The translations under genes and the position numbers were made by a program. The notes beneath the pieces were generated by a model. The model saw only the letters and a program-made list of their open reading frames with translations, was not told the DNA's origin and made no database searches. Below, one piece after another: positions 51,885-60,188 of a DNA stretch of 64,000 nucleotides; positions within the stretch are counted from its first letter, which is position 1; each line of letters opens with the position of its first letter. This DNA comes from Thermogemmatispora sp042408735 (GTDB taxonomy: Bacteria; Chloroflexota; Ktedonobacteria; Ktedonobacterales; Ktedonobacteraceae): positions 44,823-108,822 of the forward strand of contig NZ_JBHOQV010000128.1 of assembly GCF_042408735.1 (NCBI RefSeq), in the 5' to 3' direction.

Positions 51885-53096
51885 CTAGCAAGCACAGCTC
51901 AGATCAAGCGCGGAAACTGCCTCTTCTGCCATCTCCTCCTCCCCACCAGGCCCTGAGAAGGCCCGCGGATTCTCCAGCGCCTGGTAAATGATCGCCTCCA
52001 CCTCCGCCAGGCTATTGACGCGCACCAGCGCGTTACGGACATATTTGGCTCCTGGGAAGTGGCCCAGATACCAGCCCATATGTTTGCGTAGCTCGACGAA
52101 ATGGTCCTCGCCTTTGAGCCGGGTATAGACGCGGGCATGCTCCAGCGCCATCAGCAGGCGCTCCTCGCGGCTGGGATTGGGCGGAGGAAGATCGGCCTCC
52201 GTTGGCTCCAGGCCGGCCTTGAGCAGGCTCTTCATGCGCTCGCGCTCGCGGAAGATCCAGGGATTGCCCAGGCTGGCGCGCCCGATCAGCACTCCATGCA
52301 CACCTGTTTCGCGAATACGCCTGGCAGCCTCGTAGAGCGAATGGATGTCACCATTGCCGAGAATCAGCGTATCTGTCTGGCGCACGATCTCGGCGGCGCT
52401 GGCGATCGCCTCCCAGTTCGCTTCTCCCTTGTAGTGCTGCACTAATGTCCGTCCGTGCAGCGAAATGGCAAATGGCTCGGTCTCCAGCAGGTGCTGGACC
52501 CAATCCCTGATGACGATCGAGTCATAGCCCAGGCGTGTCTTGACCGAAACCGGGATCAAGCGTCGCTCGTGGCGCGGCTGGTCGCCCCAGAGATGGATGC
52601 GCTCCTCGTTCATCTGCCGGATGCGCTGGATGCGTTCCGGCTCCATCCCCAAATCCTCCAGCGTCTGGCCGTTGGCCCAGTCACGCACTCCGCGCTGGGT
52701 GGCGCGGATGATCTCTTTCGCCAACTCGGGAGTGCGGATCAGGGCCGCGCCGCCGCCACGGCTGGCGACGCTCTTGGCCGGACAGCCCATGTTGATATCG
52801 ACGCCGTCGAAGCCCAGCTCGCAAACCACATGAGCGGCGCGATAGAAAGACTCAGGATTGTTGCCGAAGATCTGGGCCACCACGGGCCGCTCGGCGGGCG
52901 TGTAGAGAAAATCGCGAAAGATGCGATCGCTTCCTCGCCAGAGGCCCTCAACGTTGGTAAACTCGGTAATCACGAGATCGGGCCGCCCATAGAGACCGTG
53001 CATAGTGCGGCATGGCGCGTCAGTCACTCCGTCCATCGGAGCCAGGCCAACAATTGGCTGTGGGATCTTCTCCCAAAACGATGGGTATCTTGCCAT
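51885..53096 (-). CDS. tRNA-dihydrouridine synthase (Dus family)
   Basis: 403 residues (409 if a GTG six codons earlier is used). FMN TIM barrel: GLAPMDGVTDAPCR, catalytic Cys region NMGCPAKSVASRGGG, SVKTRLGYDS, HGRTLVQHYKG, ILGNGDIHSL and IGRASLGNPWIF, then the helical C-terminal domain. It reduces uridines in the tRNA D-arm. It is longer than usual DusB by an insertion after ATQRGVRDWANGQ. The 3' ends of queC and dus are about 35 bases apart. Confidence 0.93.
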   Translation of the reverse strand: MARYPSFWEKIPQPIVGLAPMDGVTDAPCRTMHGLYGRPDLVITEFTNVEGLWRGSDRIFRDFLYTPAERPVVAQIFGNNPESFYRAAHVVCELGFDGVDINMGCPAKSVASRGGGAALIRTPELAKEIIRATQRGVRDWANGQTLEDLGMEPERIQRIRQMNEERIHLWGDQPRHERRLIPVSVKTRLGYDSIVIRDWVQHLLETEPFAISLHGRTLVQHYKGEANWEAIASAAEIVRQTDTLILGNGDIHSLYEAARRIRETGVHGVLIGRASLGNPWIFRERERMKSLLKAGLEPTEADLPPPNPSREERLLMALEHARVYTRLKGEDHFVELRKHMGWYLGHFPGAKYVRNALVRVNSLAEVEAIIYQALENPRAFSGPGGEEEMAEEAVSALDLSCAC

Positions 53097-53215
53097 ATCT
53101 CCCTCTGGTGCCACCTTCCCCTACCGGGTTGGCTGTGTACTGAGATACCAGGTGCCGGTCTGTAGGGCCGCACCTGGCCCAAGAGACCACCTGTAAAGCC
53201 CTTCTCTTTTTTTAG

Positions 53216-53738
53216 TCAGTGGACCCACGCCGCAAGGCGGGAGCTTGTGTCTGTGCTCCGCCGCAACTCCGAATAGCGTTGCCGCCGTTCGGCTTTGGCT
53301 TCCTCCGCACGACACATCTGGGCGCCCTGACAAGACGCCCCTGCTCATCCAGTCTTGCCGGACAGGCAGCGTTCGCTGTGCAATGTTTCTGTCTGGTGCC
53401 AATCAGATCGGCATGGAGGGTATAATATCAACTCTGACAGACGAACAGCAGGCCATGTTTGGGACGGTTGCCATTGGCAGTGTGCCCACGTCTGGGACAG
53501 GCCTTGCTGGTGTAATGGACGTCCACTTTGCGCGCCTTCCCGAAAAGAAGGAGACGCCCTTGTCGAGTTGCGCGGTCACGGCCAGGTAGCGTTGCCCGAT
53601 ATCCACGCCCGCACTCTGCTGATGGGTCTCGGACTCAGGTACAGCCACCTCGATTTCAGGCGTGACGAGCAGGTAAAACTGTTTTCTGGGCGTATCATAC
53701 CGGAGCTTAGCGGCTCCGATAGGTGCCCCCTGCTGAAA
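53216..53738 (-). pseudogene. Decayed IS200/IS605-family TnpB
   Basis: Minus-strand translation in shifting frames gives TnpB pieces in order. From 53738: GAPIGAAKLRYDTPRKQFYL, then the RuvC-I segment GVDIGQRYLAV and VSFFSG. An internal deletion of roughly 130 codons then joins, in another frame, to the zinc-ribbon region YTSKACPRRGHTANGNRP with FVCQS before a stop; the second Cys of CPxCG is Arg. A last frame gives EAKAERRQRYSELR to the end near 53216. The N-terminal part is absent. It cannot encode active RNA-guided nuclease. Confidence 0.8.
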
Positions 53739-54043
53739 TCAAGGCCACAGGCCTGTGATAGCGGGAAATGCATGAAGGAGTGTCGCATTCCTCCCCCTGC
53801 TTGAAAGCAGGGGACCCCTGTGGCATATCGTTGATCTACCTTCCCACTGCGATTATAGCTTTATCGTGACTCATCTGGCAAGTCGCCTCCCTGCCCTGCA
53901 CCTGGCTGCCTGGCATCCAACGGCTACCTTGGGATATAATGAGCCGCAGGAGCAGTGGCGCTCGTTGCCGCTTCGGGACCGCAGAGTCTCTCGCTCTGCC
54001 ACCCAGTCTGGATCTCCGGCTGCAGTAAAGGAGTCTACGCGCG
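53739..54043. other. Region upstream of the tnpB relic and acyl-CoA dehydrogenase
   Basis: Contains a hairpin CCCCTGCTTGAAAGCAGGGG near 53792-53811 next to ATTCCTC, resembling subterminal hairpins of IS200/IS605 elements, and a perfect TATAAT at 53935-53940 that may be the -10 box of the acyl-CoA dehydrogenase gene. No gene. Confidence 0.45.
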
Positions 54044-55207
54044 ATGAATTTCTATCTGACCGAAGAGCAGCAATTAATTCGCGACACAGCAAGACGCATC
54101 GCCAGGGAAGTCGTTGCGCCTCGCTCAGCCGAGCTTGATGATACCGGGGTCTATCCCGAGGATATTTTCCAGGTCTACAAGGAGACCGGCCTGTTGGGCC
54201 TGGGCTTCCCCGAAGAGCTGGGGGGCAGCGGTGCCGGCATCTTTGGGCTAGCGCTGGCCATTGAAGAAGTTGCCAAGGTCGACAATGCCTGTGCCCTCAT
54301 CCTTCTCCTGACGCGCCTCTCGACCAGTGCCATTCTCAAGGCGGGCACAGAGGAACAGAAGCAGAGATACTGTGCCGGAACGGCTCGCGGTGAGCTACGC
54401 GGCGCCTTCGCCCTCACCGAGCCAGGGGCCGGCTCCGATTCGGCCAATATTGCCACTCGTGCCTTACGCAAGGGTGACGAATATATTCTGACGGGCACCA
54501 AATGCTACATTTCGGGTGCCAGCGTCGCTGATTTCTTTCTTGTCGCCGCCAAAACCGATCCCCAGGCCGGTTCTCGCGGCTTCAGCGTCTTCATCGTCGA
54601 GCGCGACACGCCTGGTTTCCGGGTTGGCAAAGAGGACCGCAAGATGGGTGTCCACGGGGTGCCTACTTGTGAGCTGATCTTTGAGGAAGCGCGTGTGCCC
54701 GCTCGCAACCTGGTGGGACGGGAGAATGACGGTTTCAAGCTCATCATGTGGAACCTGAATTCGGTACGTCCCTGCGTGGCGGCCCGCGGTGTTGGCACCG
54801 CTGAGGGAGCTATTCAGTATGCTGTTGACTACGCCCGCCAGCGCCAGACCTTCGGCCAGCCGCTGATCGAGCACCAGGCCATTCAGATGATGATCGCCGA
54901 TGTGGCCATGCGCATCGAAGCCTCACGCTTACTAACCTACCAGGCCGCCCTGCTGGTCGATGAAGGAAAAGCCGATCGCCAACACGCTCACTTCCTCTCG
55001 ATGGCCAAGGCTTTCGCCACAGAGACCGCCGTTGAGGCTTGCGATAAGGCTCTCCAGATCATGGGGGGCCTGGGCTACATGCATGAGTCACTGACCGAGC
55101 GCTTCTATCGCGACGCACGCCAACTCACCATCGTCGAGGGCACCAGCCAGGTCCAGCGCCTCATCATCGCCCGCGCGGTCAAAGATAACCTGCTCAACTG
55201 GTACTAG
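54044..55207 (+). CDS. Acyl-CoA dehydrogenase
   Basis: 387 residues, standard length. N-terminal helical domain, beta domain with GAFALTEPGAGSDSANIAT and KCYISGAS, and C-terminal helical domain with RQTFGQPLIEHQ and LTIVEGTSQVQR, where the Glu is the catalytic base position of short/medium-chain enzymes. FAD-dependent alpha,beta-dehydrogenation of an acyl-CoA with electrons to ETF. Monocistronic; no other beta-oxidation genes nearby, so chain length or branched-chain use cannot be told. Confidence 0.93.
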   Translation: MNFYLTEEQQLIRDTARRIAREVVAPRSAELDDTGVYPEDIFQVYKETGLLGLGFPEELGGSGAGIFGLALAIEEVAKVDNACALILLLTRLSTSAILKAGTEEQKQRYCAGTARGELRGAFALTEPGAGSDSANIATRALRKGDEYILTGTKCYISGASVADFFLVAAKTDPQAGSRGFSVFIVERDTPGFRVGKEDRKMGVHGVPTCELIFEEARVPARNLVGRENDGFKLIMWNLNSVRPCVAARGVGTAEGAIQYAVDYARQRQTFGQPLIEHQAIQMMIADVAMRIEASRLLTYQAALLVDEGKADRQHAHFLSMAKAFATETAVEACDKALQIMGGLGYMHESLTERFYRDARQLTIVEGTSQVQRLIIARAVKDNLLNWY

Positions 55208-55217
55208 TCCCTGCCTG

Positions 55218-55270
55218 GCGCGTCTCCTGTTCTTCCTCTTTTCTCGACGCGGAAGGGGAGACGCGCTTTT
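55218..55270. terminator. Bidirectional terminator between acyl-CoA dehydrogenase and esterase
   Basis: GCGCGTCTCC and GGAGACGCGC form a perfect 10-bp stem with a 29-base loop, followed by TTTT on the plus strand. It lies between two convergent stops and abuts the esterase stop. Confidence 0.6.
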
Positions 55271-56190
55271 CAGGCGGCCTGTGCTTGTTTAGCAAGACGG
55301 CGACGAATAAAAGCTGCGATATGCTGAATAGCCTGTTTCGCTTCTGGCATCCAGGGAACCCCGATTTGCCAGACGTGCCACATTCCTTCCCAGACCTCCA
55401 GCTCGACGGCCACCCCAGCCTGACGGGCGCGTTCTGCGAAGGCTACCACATCGCTGAGCAGGATCTCGTCGCTTCCCACCTGTAAGAGCAGCGGTGGCAA
55501 ACCATGCAGATCGGCATAGAGCGGCGATAGCAGCGGCTCCGCTGGATCGTGGCCCCCGACGTAGGCCGCTACCAGAGGACCAATGGTCTCGGCGCGCAGA
55601 ACTGGATCGCGCTCGGCATGCGTGCGCAGCGATTCCCCCTTACCGTCAAGGGCCGTGGCGGGCGAAAGGCAAACCGCCGCGGCGGGCAGAGCCTCGCCGG
55701 CGGCGCGCAGGGCGAGCAGGGTCGCCAGCACCAGATTGCCGCCGGCCGAATCACCGGCTAAGACTATTTCCGTGGGGCGGCAGTGCTCCCGGAGCAGCCA
55801 GCGATAAGCGCTCAGCGTGTCCTCAAGCGCTGCCGGAAAAGGGTGCTCGGGCGCCAGTCGATAGTCGATGACCAGGGCGCGCAGCCGGGCCGCTGCCGCG
55901 ATGCGCGCTGCTAGGCCACGATGGCTGCGCGGTGAACCCATGACGAAGGCTCCCCCGTGGAGGAAAAGCAGGGTGCTCTCGCGGTCATGAGCAGGCGGCA
56001 AAAGCCACTCCGCCGGAACGCCGCCCGCGACGACCGGCTCAATACCTGTGCCGCGAGGGATCGAGAGGGAAAGAAACCAACTGCCTTTTTCCATGCTGGC
56101 CCGAAGCCGGGCAAGGTCGACATTAGCTCGATTGCTGAGCGAGCCAAGGCGCACGAGATGACGAAAGAGAAGGCTTCGCAGGCTGGGCAT
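55270..56190 (-). CDS. Alpha/beta hydrolase, hormone-sensitive lipase family
   Basis: 306 residues. Oxyanion motif LFLHGGAFVMG, nucleophile elbow VLAGDSAGGN, YRLAPEHPFPAALED typical of the HSL (bacterial esterase family IV) group, Asp in VGSDEILLSD and His in WEGMWHVW complete the triad. It should hydrolyse short-chain esters in the cytoplasm; no signal peptide is seen. Opposed to the acyl-CoA dehydrogenase gene with a shared hairpin between. Confidence 0.92.
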   Translation of the reverse strand: MPSLRSLLFRHLVRLGSLSNRANVDLARLRASMEKGSWFLSLSIPRGTGIEPVVAGGVPAEWLLPPAHDRESTLLFLHGGAFVMGSPRSHRGLAARIAAAARLRALVIDYRLAPEHPFPAALEDTLSAYRWLLREHCRPTEIVLAGDSAGGNLVLATLLALRAAGEALPAAAVCLSPATALDGKGESLRTHAERDPVLRAETIGPLVAAYVGGHDPAEPLLSPLYADLHGLPPLLLQVGSDEILLSDVVAFAERARQAGVAVELEVWEGMWHVWQIGVPWMPEAKQAIQHIAAFIRRRLAKQAQAA

Positions 56191-56269
56191 AGCGCGCTCT
56201 CTTCCACTGGCCCTCTTCTGTGCTTACTCGCTTGTTCTGTTTTCGCAGCACGCGCAAGCGGCCGGCTGC

Positions 56270-56929
56270 TCATTGGCAAGCCGGCTGGGAAGGAGCCAGG
56301 GCGTTATCCGCTCCCTCGCTCTGATAGTCTACGATTCTCCACTGGTGATTGCTATCCTCCTGCAGGGTGAGCGTTAGGCGATAGCTGCGCTGGAGCTTGC
56401 TGCGAGTGATCTCGTAGGTAGAACTCCAGCTATTGTCCTGCATGACAGTCGTGTCCTCGACTTGCTTATAGTCTACAACTGGACCAAAGCAAGCGTCGTA
56501 ACGCTGGGCCTGAGCGATAAAGCTACTCTGGGCGCCTGGCTGAAGCGTCATGGGGGGACCAAGGTAGCGGTAGGCCTGAGCATAATCCTGGGTGCCCAAG
56601 GCGGCCAGGAAGTTGCTGGCTGTCACCGCGGCATCCTTGTTCAGGCTCAGGCCTGTCTGCAGATTGACAGCGGCAAAGACGCCCATGAAGCCACAGATCG
56701 CACAGATGACCAAGCCGGCGGCGATTCCCAACCATAGCCAGCCCCGTCTGGGTCTGCGAGGAAGCTCCGGCTCAAACTCTGCAGGGAACCAGGCAGCAGA
56801 TCGACCCCTTGCTGCCGACCGGCGGCCGCGACCGCTGTGGCCGTTGGCCCCCTCGGTTATGTCGAACTCGGCAAAATCCTCCTCATAGCGCTCCTGAGAC
56901 CCTTCATCCCAGTCCCTGCGTCCTGGCAT
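56270..56929 (-). CDS. Single-pass membrane protein of unknown function
   Basis: 219 residues from an ATG with GGGAGG 6 bases upstream. A charged cytoplasmic N terminus of about 60 residues (acidic then Arg-rich) precedes one helix (GWLWLGIAAGLVICAICGFM), then an outward domain with NFLAALGTQDYAQAYRYL and late beta strands (SYRLTLTLQEDSNHQW, WRIVDYQSE), which resembles the NTF2/DUF4878-like lumazine-binding fold common in Gram-positive lipoproteins and kinase-linked proteins. That assignment is tentative. Confidence 0.7.
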   Translation of the reverse strand: MPGRRDWDEGSQERYEEDFAEFDITEGANGHSGRGRRSAARGRSAAWFPAEFEPELPRRPRRGWLWLGIAAGLVICAICGFMGVFAAVNLQTGLSLNKDAAVTASNFLAALGTQDYAQAYRYLGPPMTLQPGAQSSFIAQAQRYDACFGPVVDYKQVEDTTVMQDNSWSSTYEITRSKLQRSYRLTLTLQEDSNHQWRIVDYQSEGADNALAPSQPACQ

Positions 56930-57142
56930 GCAATCCTCCCGCCGTGTTGTAACAGCATGGCGTTCGCTCACCTGCTATCCAGCGATGCCCTGTATCAGGC
57001 AGCCTCTGTGTCCAGGCTTTCTCGCTTGCGCCCGTGCTGCCCTTGACTGTTTTCCTTAAGGACATTATGTGTGGAGAAGCTCTCGGAAAGCAAGCCGCTT
57101 CGACCAGATTTTGTCTGGCGGGCTGAGAAACATCCGGCCAGC

Positions 57143-57823
57143 CTATCTCTGAACCAGGATCACCCCGCTCAGGTGGGCGCGGGCGCGCTGTAGTTGCTCG
57201 CTGGCCTTTTTGGTGGCCATGCGCGTGCTGCCTCCCAGAACAACCACCAGGAAAGTCTGATCGACGCAGGCACCCACAAGCGAAGCGTCGCCGCCTTCCA
57301 GAACCGGTGTCCCCTGCACCACCAATAAGCCTGGCTGGCCCTGGCCCTCCTCAAGAAAACGCCGCAGGCTCTGCAGCAGCTCCGGCAAGCGAGCCGCCTG
57401 CGGCGCCAGGCCGTGGGGCATCCTGGCCGTGCCGCTGCTCAGCAGCCAGAGGTGAGGTACAAAGGTTGGCACCAGGTAACGGCTCACCTGCTGTGGAGCC
57501 AGAGCCTGATCCTGCAACAGCAGATCCGAGAGGCCCGGCCCCTGACTCACGCCAAAGCGCTGGCTCAATCCGGGATGGCGCACATCGGCCTCGATCAGCA
57601 CCGTTGGCAGACCACTTTGAGCCGAAGCGATGGACAGATTAGCTGCCACTGTCGCCTGCTCTTCTGGATGAGACGGACTGGTCAACAACAGTGCTAACGA
57701 GCGCTGCTGGCTCTCCCAGTTCAGGCGAATCGTTGCAAAAAGCGAGAAGACTGCCTCCACATAGTCTGAACCGGGATCATAATCGCATAACAAAGGCTGC
57801 ATCTGCGTATGTGATTCACCCAC
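57143..57823 (-). CDS. BY-kinase/CpsD-like protein with destroyed nucleotide site
   Basis: 226 residues with the overall pattern of bacterial tyrosine kinases that drive polysaccharide export: an approach like SLFATIRLN, P-loop strand LLLTSPS, then NLSIASAQSGLPTVLIEADV and GPGLSDLLL. The Walker A consensus GEGKS is replaced by HPEEQAT at 52-58 without Lys, Walker A' DAD is EAD, and the Walker B DTPP becomes QGTP. No Tyr cluster exists at the C terminus. ATP hydrolysis is therefore unlikely. It follows the Wzz-like gene and may serve as a structural partner in the exopolysaccharide apparatus. Confidence 0.78.
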   Translation of the reverse strand: MGESHTQMQPLLCDYDPGSDYVEAVFSLFATIRLNWESQQRSLALLLTSPSHPEEQATVAANLSIASAQSGLPTVLIEADVRHPGLSQRFGVSQGPGLSDLLLQDQALAPQQVSRYLVPTFVPHLWLLSSGTARMPHGLAPQAARLPELLQSLRRFLEEGQGQPGLLVVQGTPVLEGGDASLVGACVDQTFLVVVLGGSTRMATKKASEQLQRARAHLSGVILVQR

Positions 57824-58075
57824 GCTACAATCTCCCGAGTTGCCAGACGGCTAAGCCCCTGCCTGGATCGGCTAGCGGCTGTCGAGCAGAGAACCGCCGT
57901 CCAGTCACCTCTTCGTTAGTCGAGTCGCTTCTAGCTAGCTCACAGCTTGCCTCTTCGCTCCTCTGGCGGTCCGCTGATCGGGGAGAGAATCCATGCCATC
58001 CCCCTTTGATTGGCTCAGTCACCGATCGAGGACGAGGAAGCTGCAGGTTCGCGTGCTGTGAGCATCTTCACCGGC

Positions 58076-58909
58076 TCAGGAAACTGGAGCCGGTGGAACC
58101 CGTCGCTCTGCGCTGCGCTCCCCAGCCCGTGGCGCTCTGGGTAGCTCCCCATACACTGGCAACTGCAGTAGCTCGACGACCTCCTCGGCGCTGCGTAGAC
58201 GGTCATCCAGGTAGTCTACCAGGAAGGCCAGAGCCAGACCGATGATCAGGGAGACGAGCAGAATCGCGGCCAGCAACGTCAAGCGATTCCCCGCCGAGCC
58301 AGAGCCAGGTGCGGGGTCGGAAGCCGGGCTTACCAGGCGCCCGATGGCTGCCGGCTGCAACTGTTGCCCGTTAACAGCGGTGCCCGGCGTACCCTCGATA
58401 ATATAGTCGAGATAGGTATTCAGATGGCTCGTCAGTACCTCGCCCACGGCGTTGGCAATAGCCCAGGCTCCCGGGGCGGTGGGCCAGCTCACATCGATGG
58501 TCACCAGATTGTGCACTCGACTGGCCGACAGCGCACCGGCGATCGCCCCTGGATTCTGCCAGTCTCCCAGGTCCGGATTGCTGCCGTAGCGTGCCTGGAT
58601 AGCCTGCATATCCTGTCCGATCTGATTGGCAACGGCCTGGTCGAAACCGGGCATCGTGACCACACTCGGCACCGCGTCGGCCAGCGCCTCTGCAACCTGC
58701 ATATCCTCGATATAGCTAGGAATCATGCTGCGAGGAGCCGGTTGCAAGCCCACCTGAACCGTCACCGTCGAGTGGTAGGCTTTCAGCGCACCGGGCGTCT
58801 TCCACAGATGATAGCCCTGATAGGCAACATAGAGAGCAGCGATCGCTACTACCAGGATAACGAGCCAGAGACGACGCCTGACGACACCCCAATAAGCTCG
58901 CAATTCCAC
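58076..58909 (-). CDS. Wzz/chain-length determinant-like protein
   Basis: 277 residues. N-terminal helix VVRRRLWLVILVVAIAALYV, an outside domain of about 170 residues, and a second helix LTLLAAILLVSLIIGLALAFLVDYLDDRLRSAEEV, ending in a cytoplasmic tail with YGELPRAP; this is the polysaccharide copolymerase pattern of Gram-positive CpsC-like proteins. It controls polymer length and usually binds a BY-kinase. The adjacent downstream gene encodes such a protein, though inactive-looking. Confidence 0.82.
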   Translation of the reverse strand: MELRAYWGVVRRRLWLVILVVAIAALYVAYQGYHLWKTPGALKAYHSTVTVQVGLQPAPRSMIPSYIEDMQVAEALADAVPSVVTMPGFDQAVANQIGQDMQAIQARYGSNPDLGDWQNPGAIAGALSASRVHNLVTIDVSWPTAPGAWAIANAVGEVLTSHLNTYLDYIIEGTPGTAVNGQQLQPAAIGRLVSPASDPAPGSGSAGNRLTLLAAILLVSLIIGLALAFLVDYLDDRLRSAEEVVELLQLPVYGELPRAPRAGERSAERRVPPAPVS

Positions 58910-59010
58910 GATTGACTATCCTTCCTCTCTTCTTCTCCTCTTCTTCTTTTCTTCTTTTTTCTTTATCAGCATACACGTAGTCAGTGGAGAGGCGGCCTGC
59001 TGAGCCGCTA

Positions 59011-60183
59011 TTAAGATCCGGGGGTTCCTACCTGCCCCGGTGGTCGGCCTTGCGTTGCTGCCGAAGAGAGAGCCAGAGCCTGCTCGCCCGACCGGCGCTC
59101 GGCCAGCTTCGCCTCGATGAATTGCTGGATGCGGCGCTGGAAGCGCGGCTTATCGAACTCCAGAGCGTGCTCACGGATCGTATAGGGATCGAAGGCCCGC
59201 TCATCGAAGGTTGCCAGAACGGCGGCCAGGCTCTCCACCGTCTGCTCGCGGAAGAAGACCCCGGTCACGCCCTCGATGACGGAAGCCAGGGCCCCCCCAG
59301 CTCCGTAGGCGATCACCGGACGACCCGAAGCCTGGGCCTCAAGCGGCGTGATGCCGAAATCCTCCTCGCCTGGAAAAATCAGGGCCCGGCAGTGGGCGAA
59401 ATAATCCAGAACCTCGGCATCGCTGAGCTGACCGGCGAACTGGATGGTCGGGCCGGCCAGGCGCTTCAGGCGCGGCAGATCGCGCCCCTTCCCGATAATA
59501 ACCAGCGGCAGGCGCAGGGCATTGCAGGCCTCGATGGCCAGGTCGATGCGCTTGTAAGGAACCAGGCGGCTGACGATCAAAAAATAGTTGCCTCGGGCCT
59601 GCGGCTCGAACTTGAAGCGGCTGGCATCGACCGGAGGGGGGATGACCACCGACTCGCGGCGGTAGTACTTGCGAATGCGCTCCGCCACTACGGGAGAATT
59701 GGCGATAAAGTGGTCAACGCGGGCCGCTGTCACCTGATCCCAGAGGCGCAGGCGGCTGATCAGGAAGGGCAAGAGGCGGCGGGCCAGCCCTCCGAGCTGC
59801 TCGCGCTCCACATACTCCTCGTAGTTCCAGCACCAGCGCATTGGCGTATGGCAATAGCAGATATGCAAGGTCTCCGGGCGTGTGACGATCCCCTTGGCGA
59901 AAGCGCTGGAGCTGCTGAGCACCAGATCGTAGCCACGCAGATCCAGGCTTTCCATCGCGTAGGGATAGAAAGGCAAATAGGGCTGGTGATGGCTGGTCAC
60001 CAGCGGAAATTTCTGCATAAAAGAGGTACGTATGTCCATACGCCGAAACGCGGGATCGACTCGCTTCGGGTCATAGATAGAAGTATAGAGGGGGGCATCT
60101 GGGAACAGCTCATGCAATGCCAGCACGACGCGCTCCGCGCCCCCCATCTGATTCAGATAATCATGGACGAGCGCCACTCTCAT
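59011..60183 (-). CDS. GT4-family glycosyltransferase
   Basis: 390 residues from ATG giving MRVALVHDYLNQMGGAERVV, 5 bases after the upstream sugar-transferase stop, so coupled. GT-B fold signs: N-terminal GGAE loop, YCHTPMRWCWNYEEY, and the C-terminal nucleotide-sugar domain YFLIVSRLVPYKRID, LVIIGKGRDLPRL, GEEDFGITPLEAQASGRPVIAYGAGG with the E-x7-E motif. Probably adds a mannose-like residue to the lipid-linked oligosaccharide at the inner membrane face. Confidence 0.9.
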   Translation of the reverse strand: MRVALVHDYLNQMGGAERVVLALHELFPDAPLYTSIYDPKRVDPAFRRMDIRTSFMQKFPLVTSHHQPYLPFYPYAMESLDLRGYDLVLSSSSAFAKGIVTRPETLHICYCHTPMRWCWNYEEYVEREQLGGLARRLLPFLISRLRLWDQVTAARVDHFIANSPVVAERIRKYYRRESVVIPPPVDASRFKFEPQARGNYFLIVSRLVPYKRIDLAIEACNALRLPLVIIGKGRDLPRLKRLAGPTIQFAGQLSDAEVLDYFAHCRALIFPGEEDFGITPLEAQASGRPVIAYGAGGALASVIEGVTGVFFREQTVESLAAVLATFDERAFDPYTIREHALEFDKPRFQRRIQQFIEAKLAERRSGEQALALSSAATQGRPPGQVGTPGS

Positions 60184-60188
60184 CGCTT

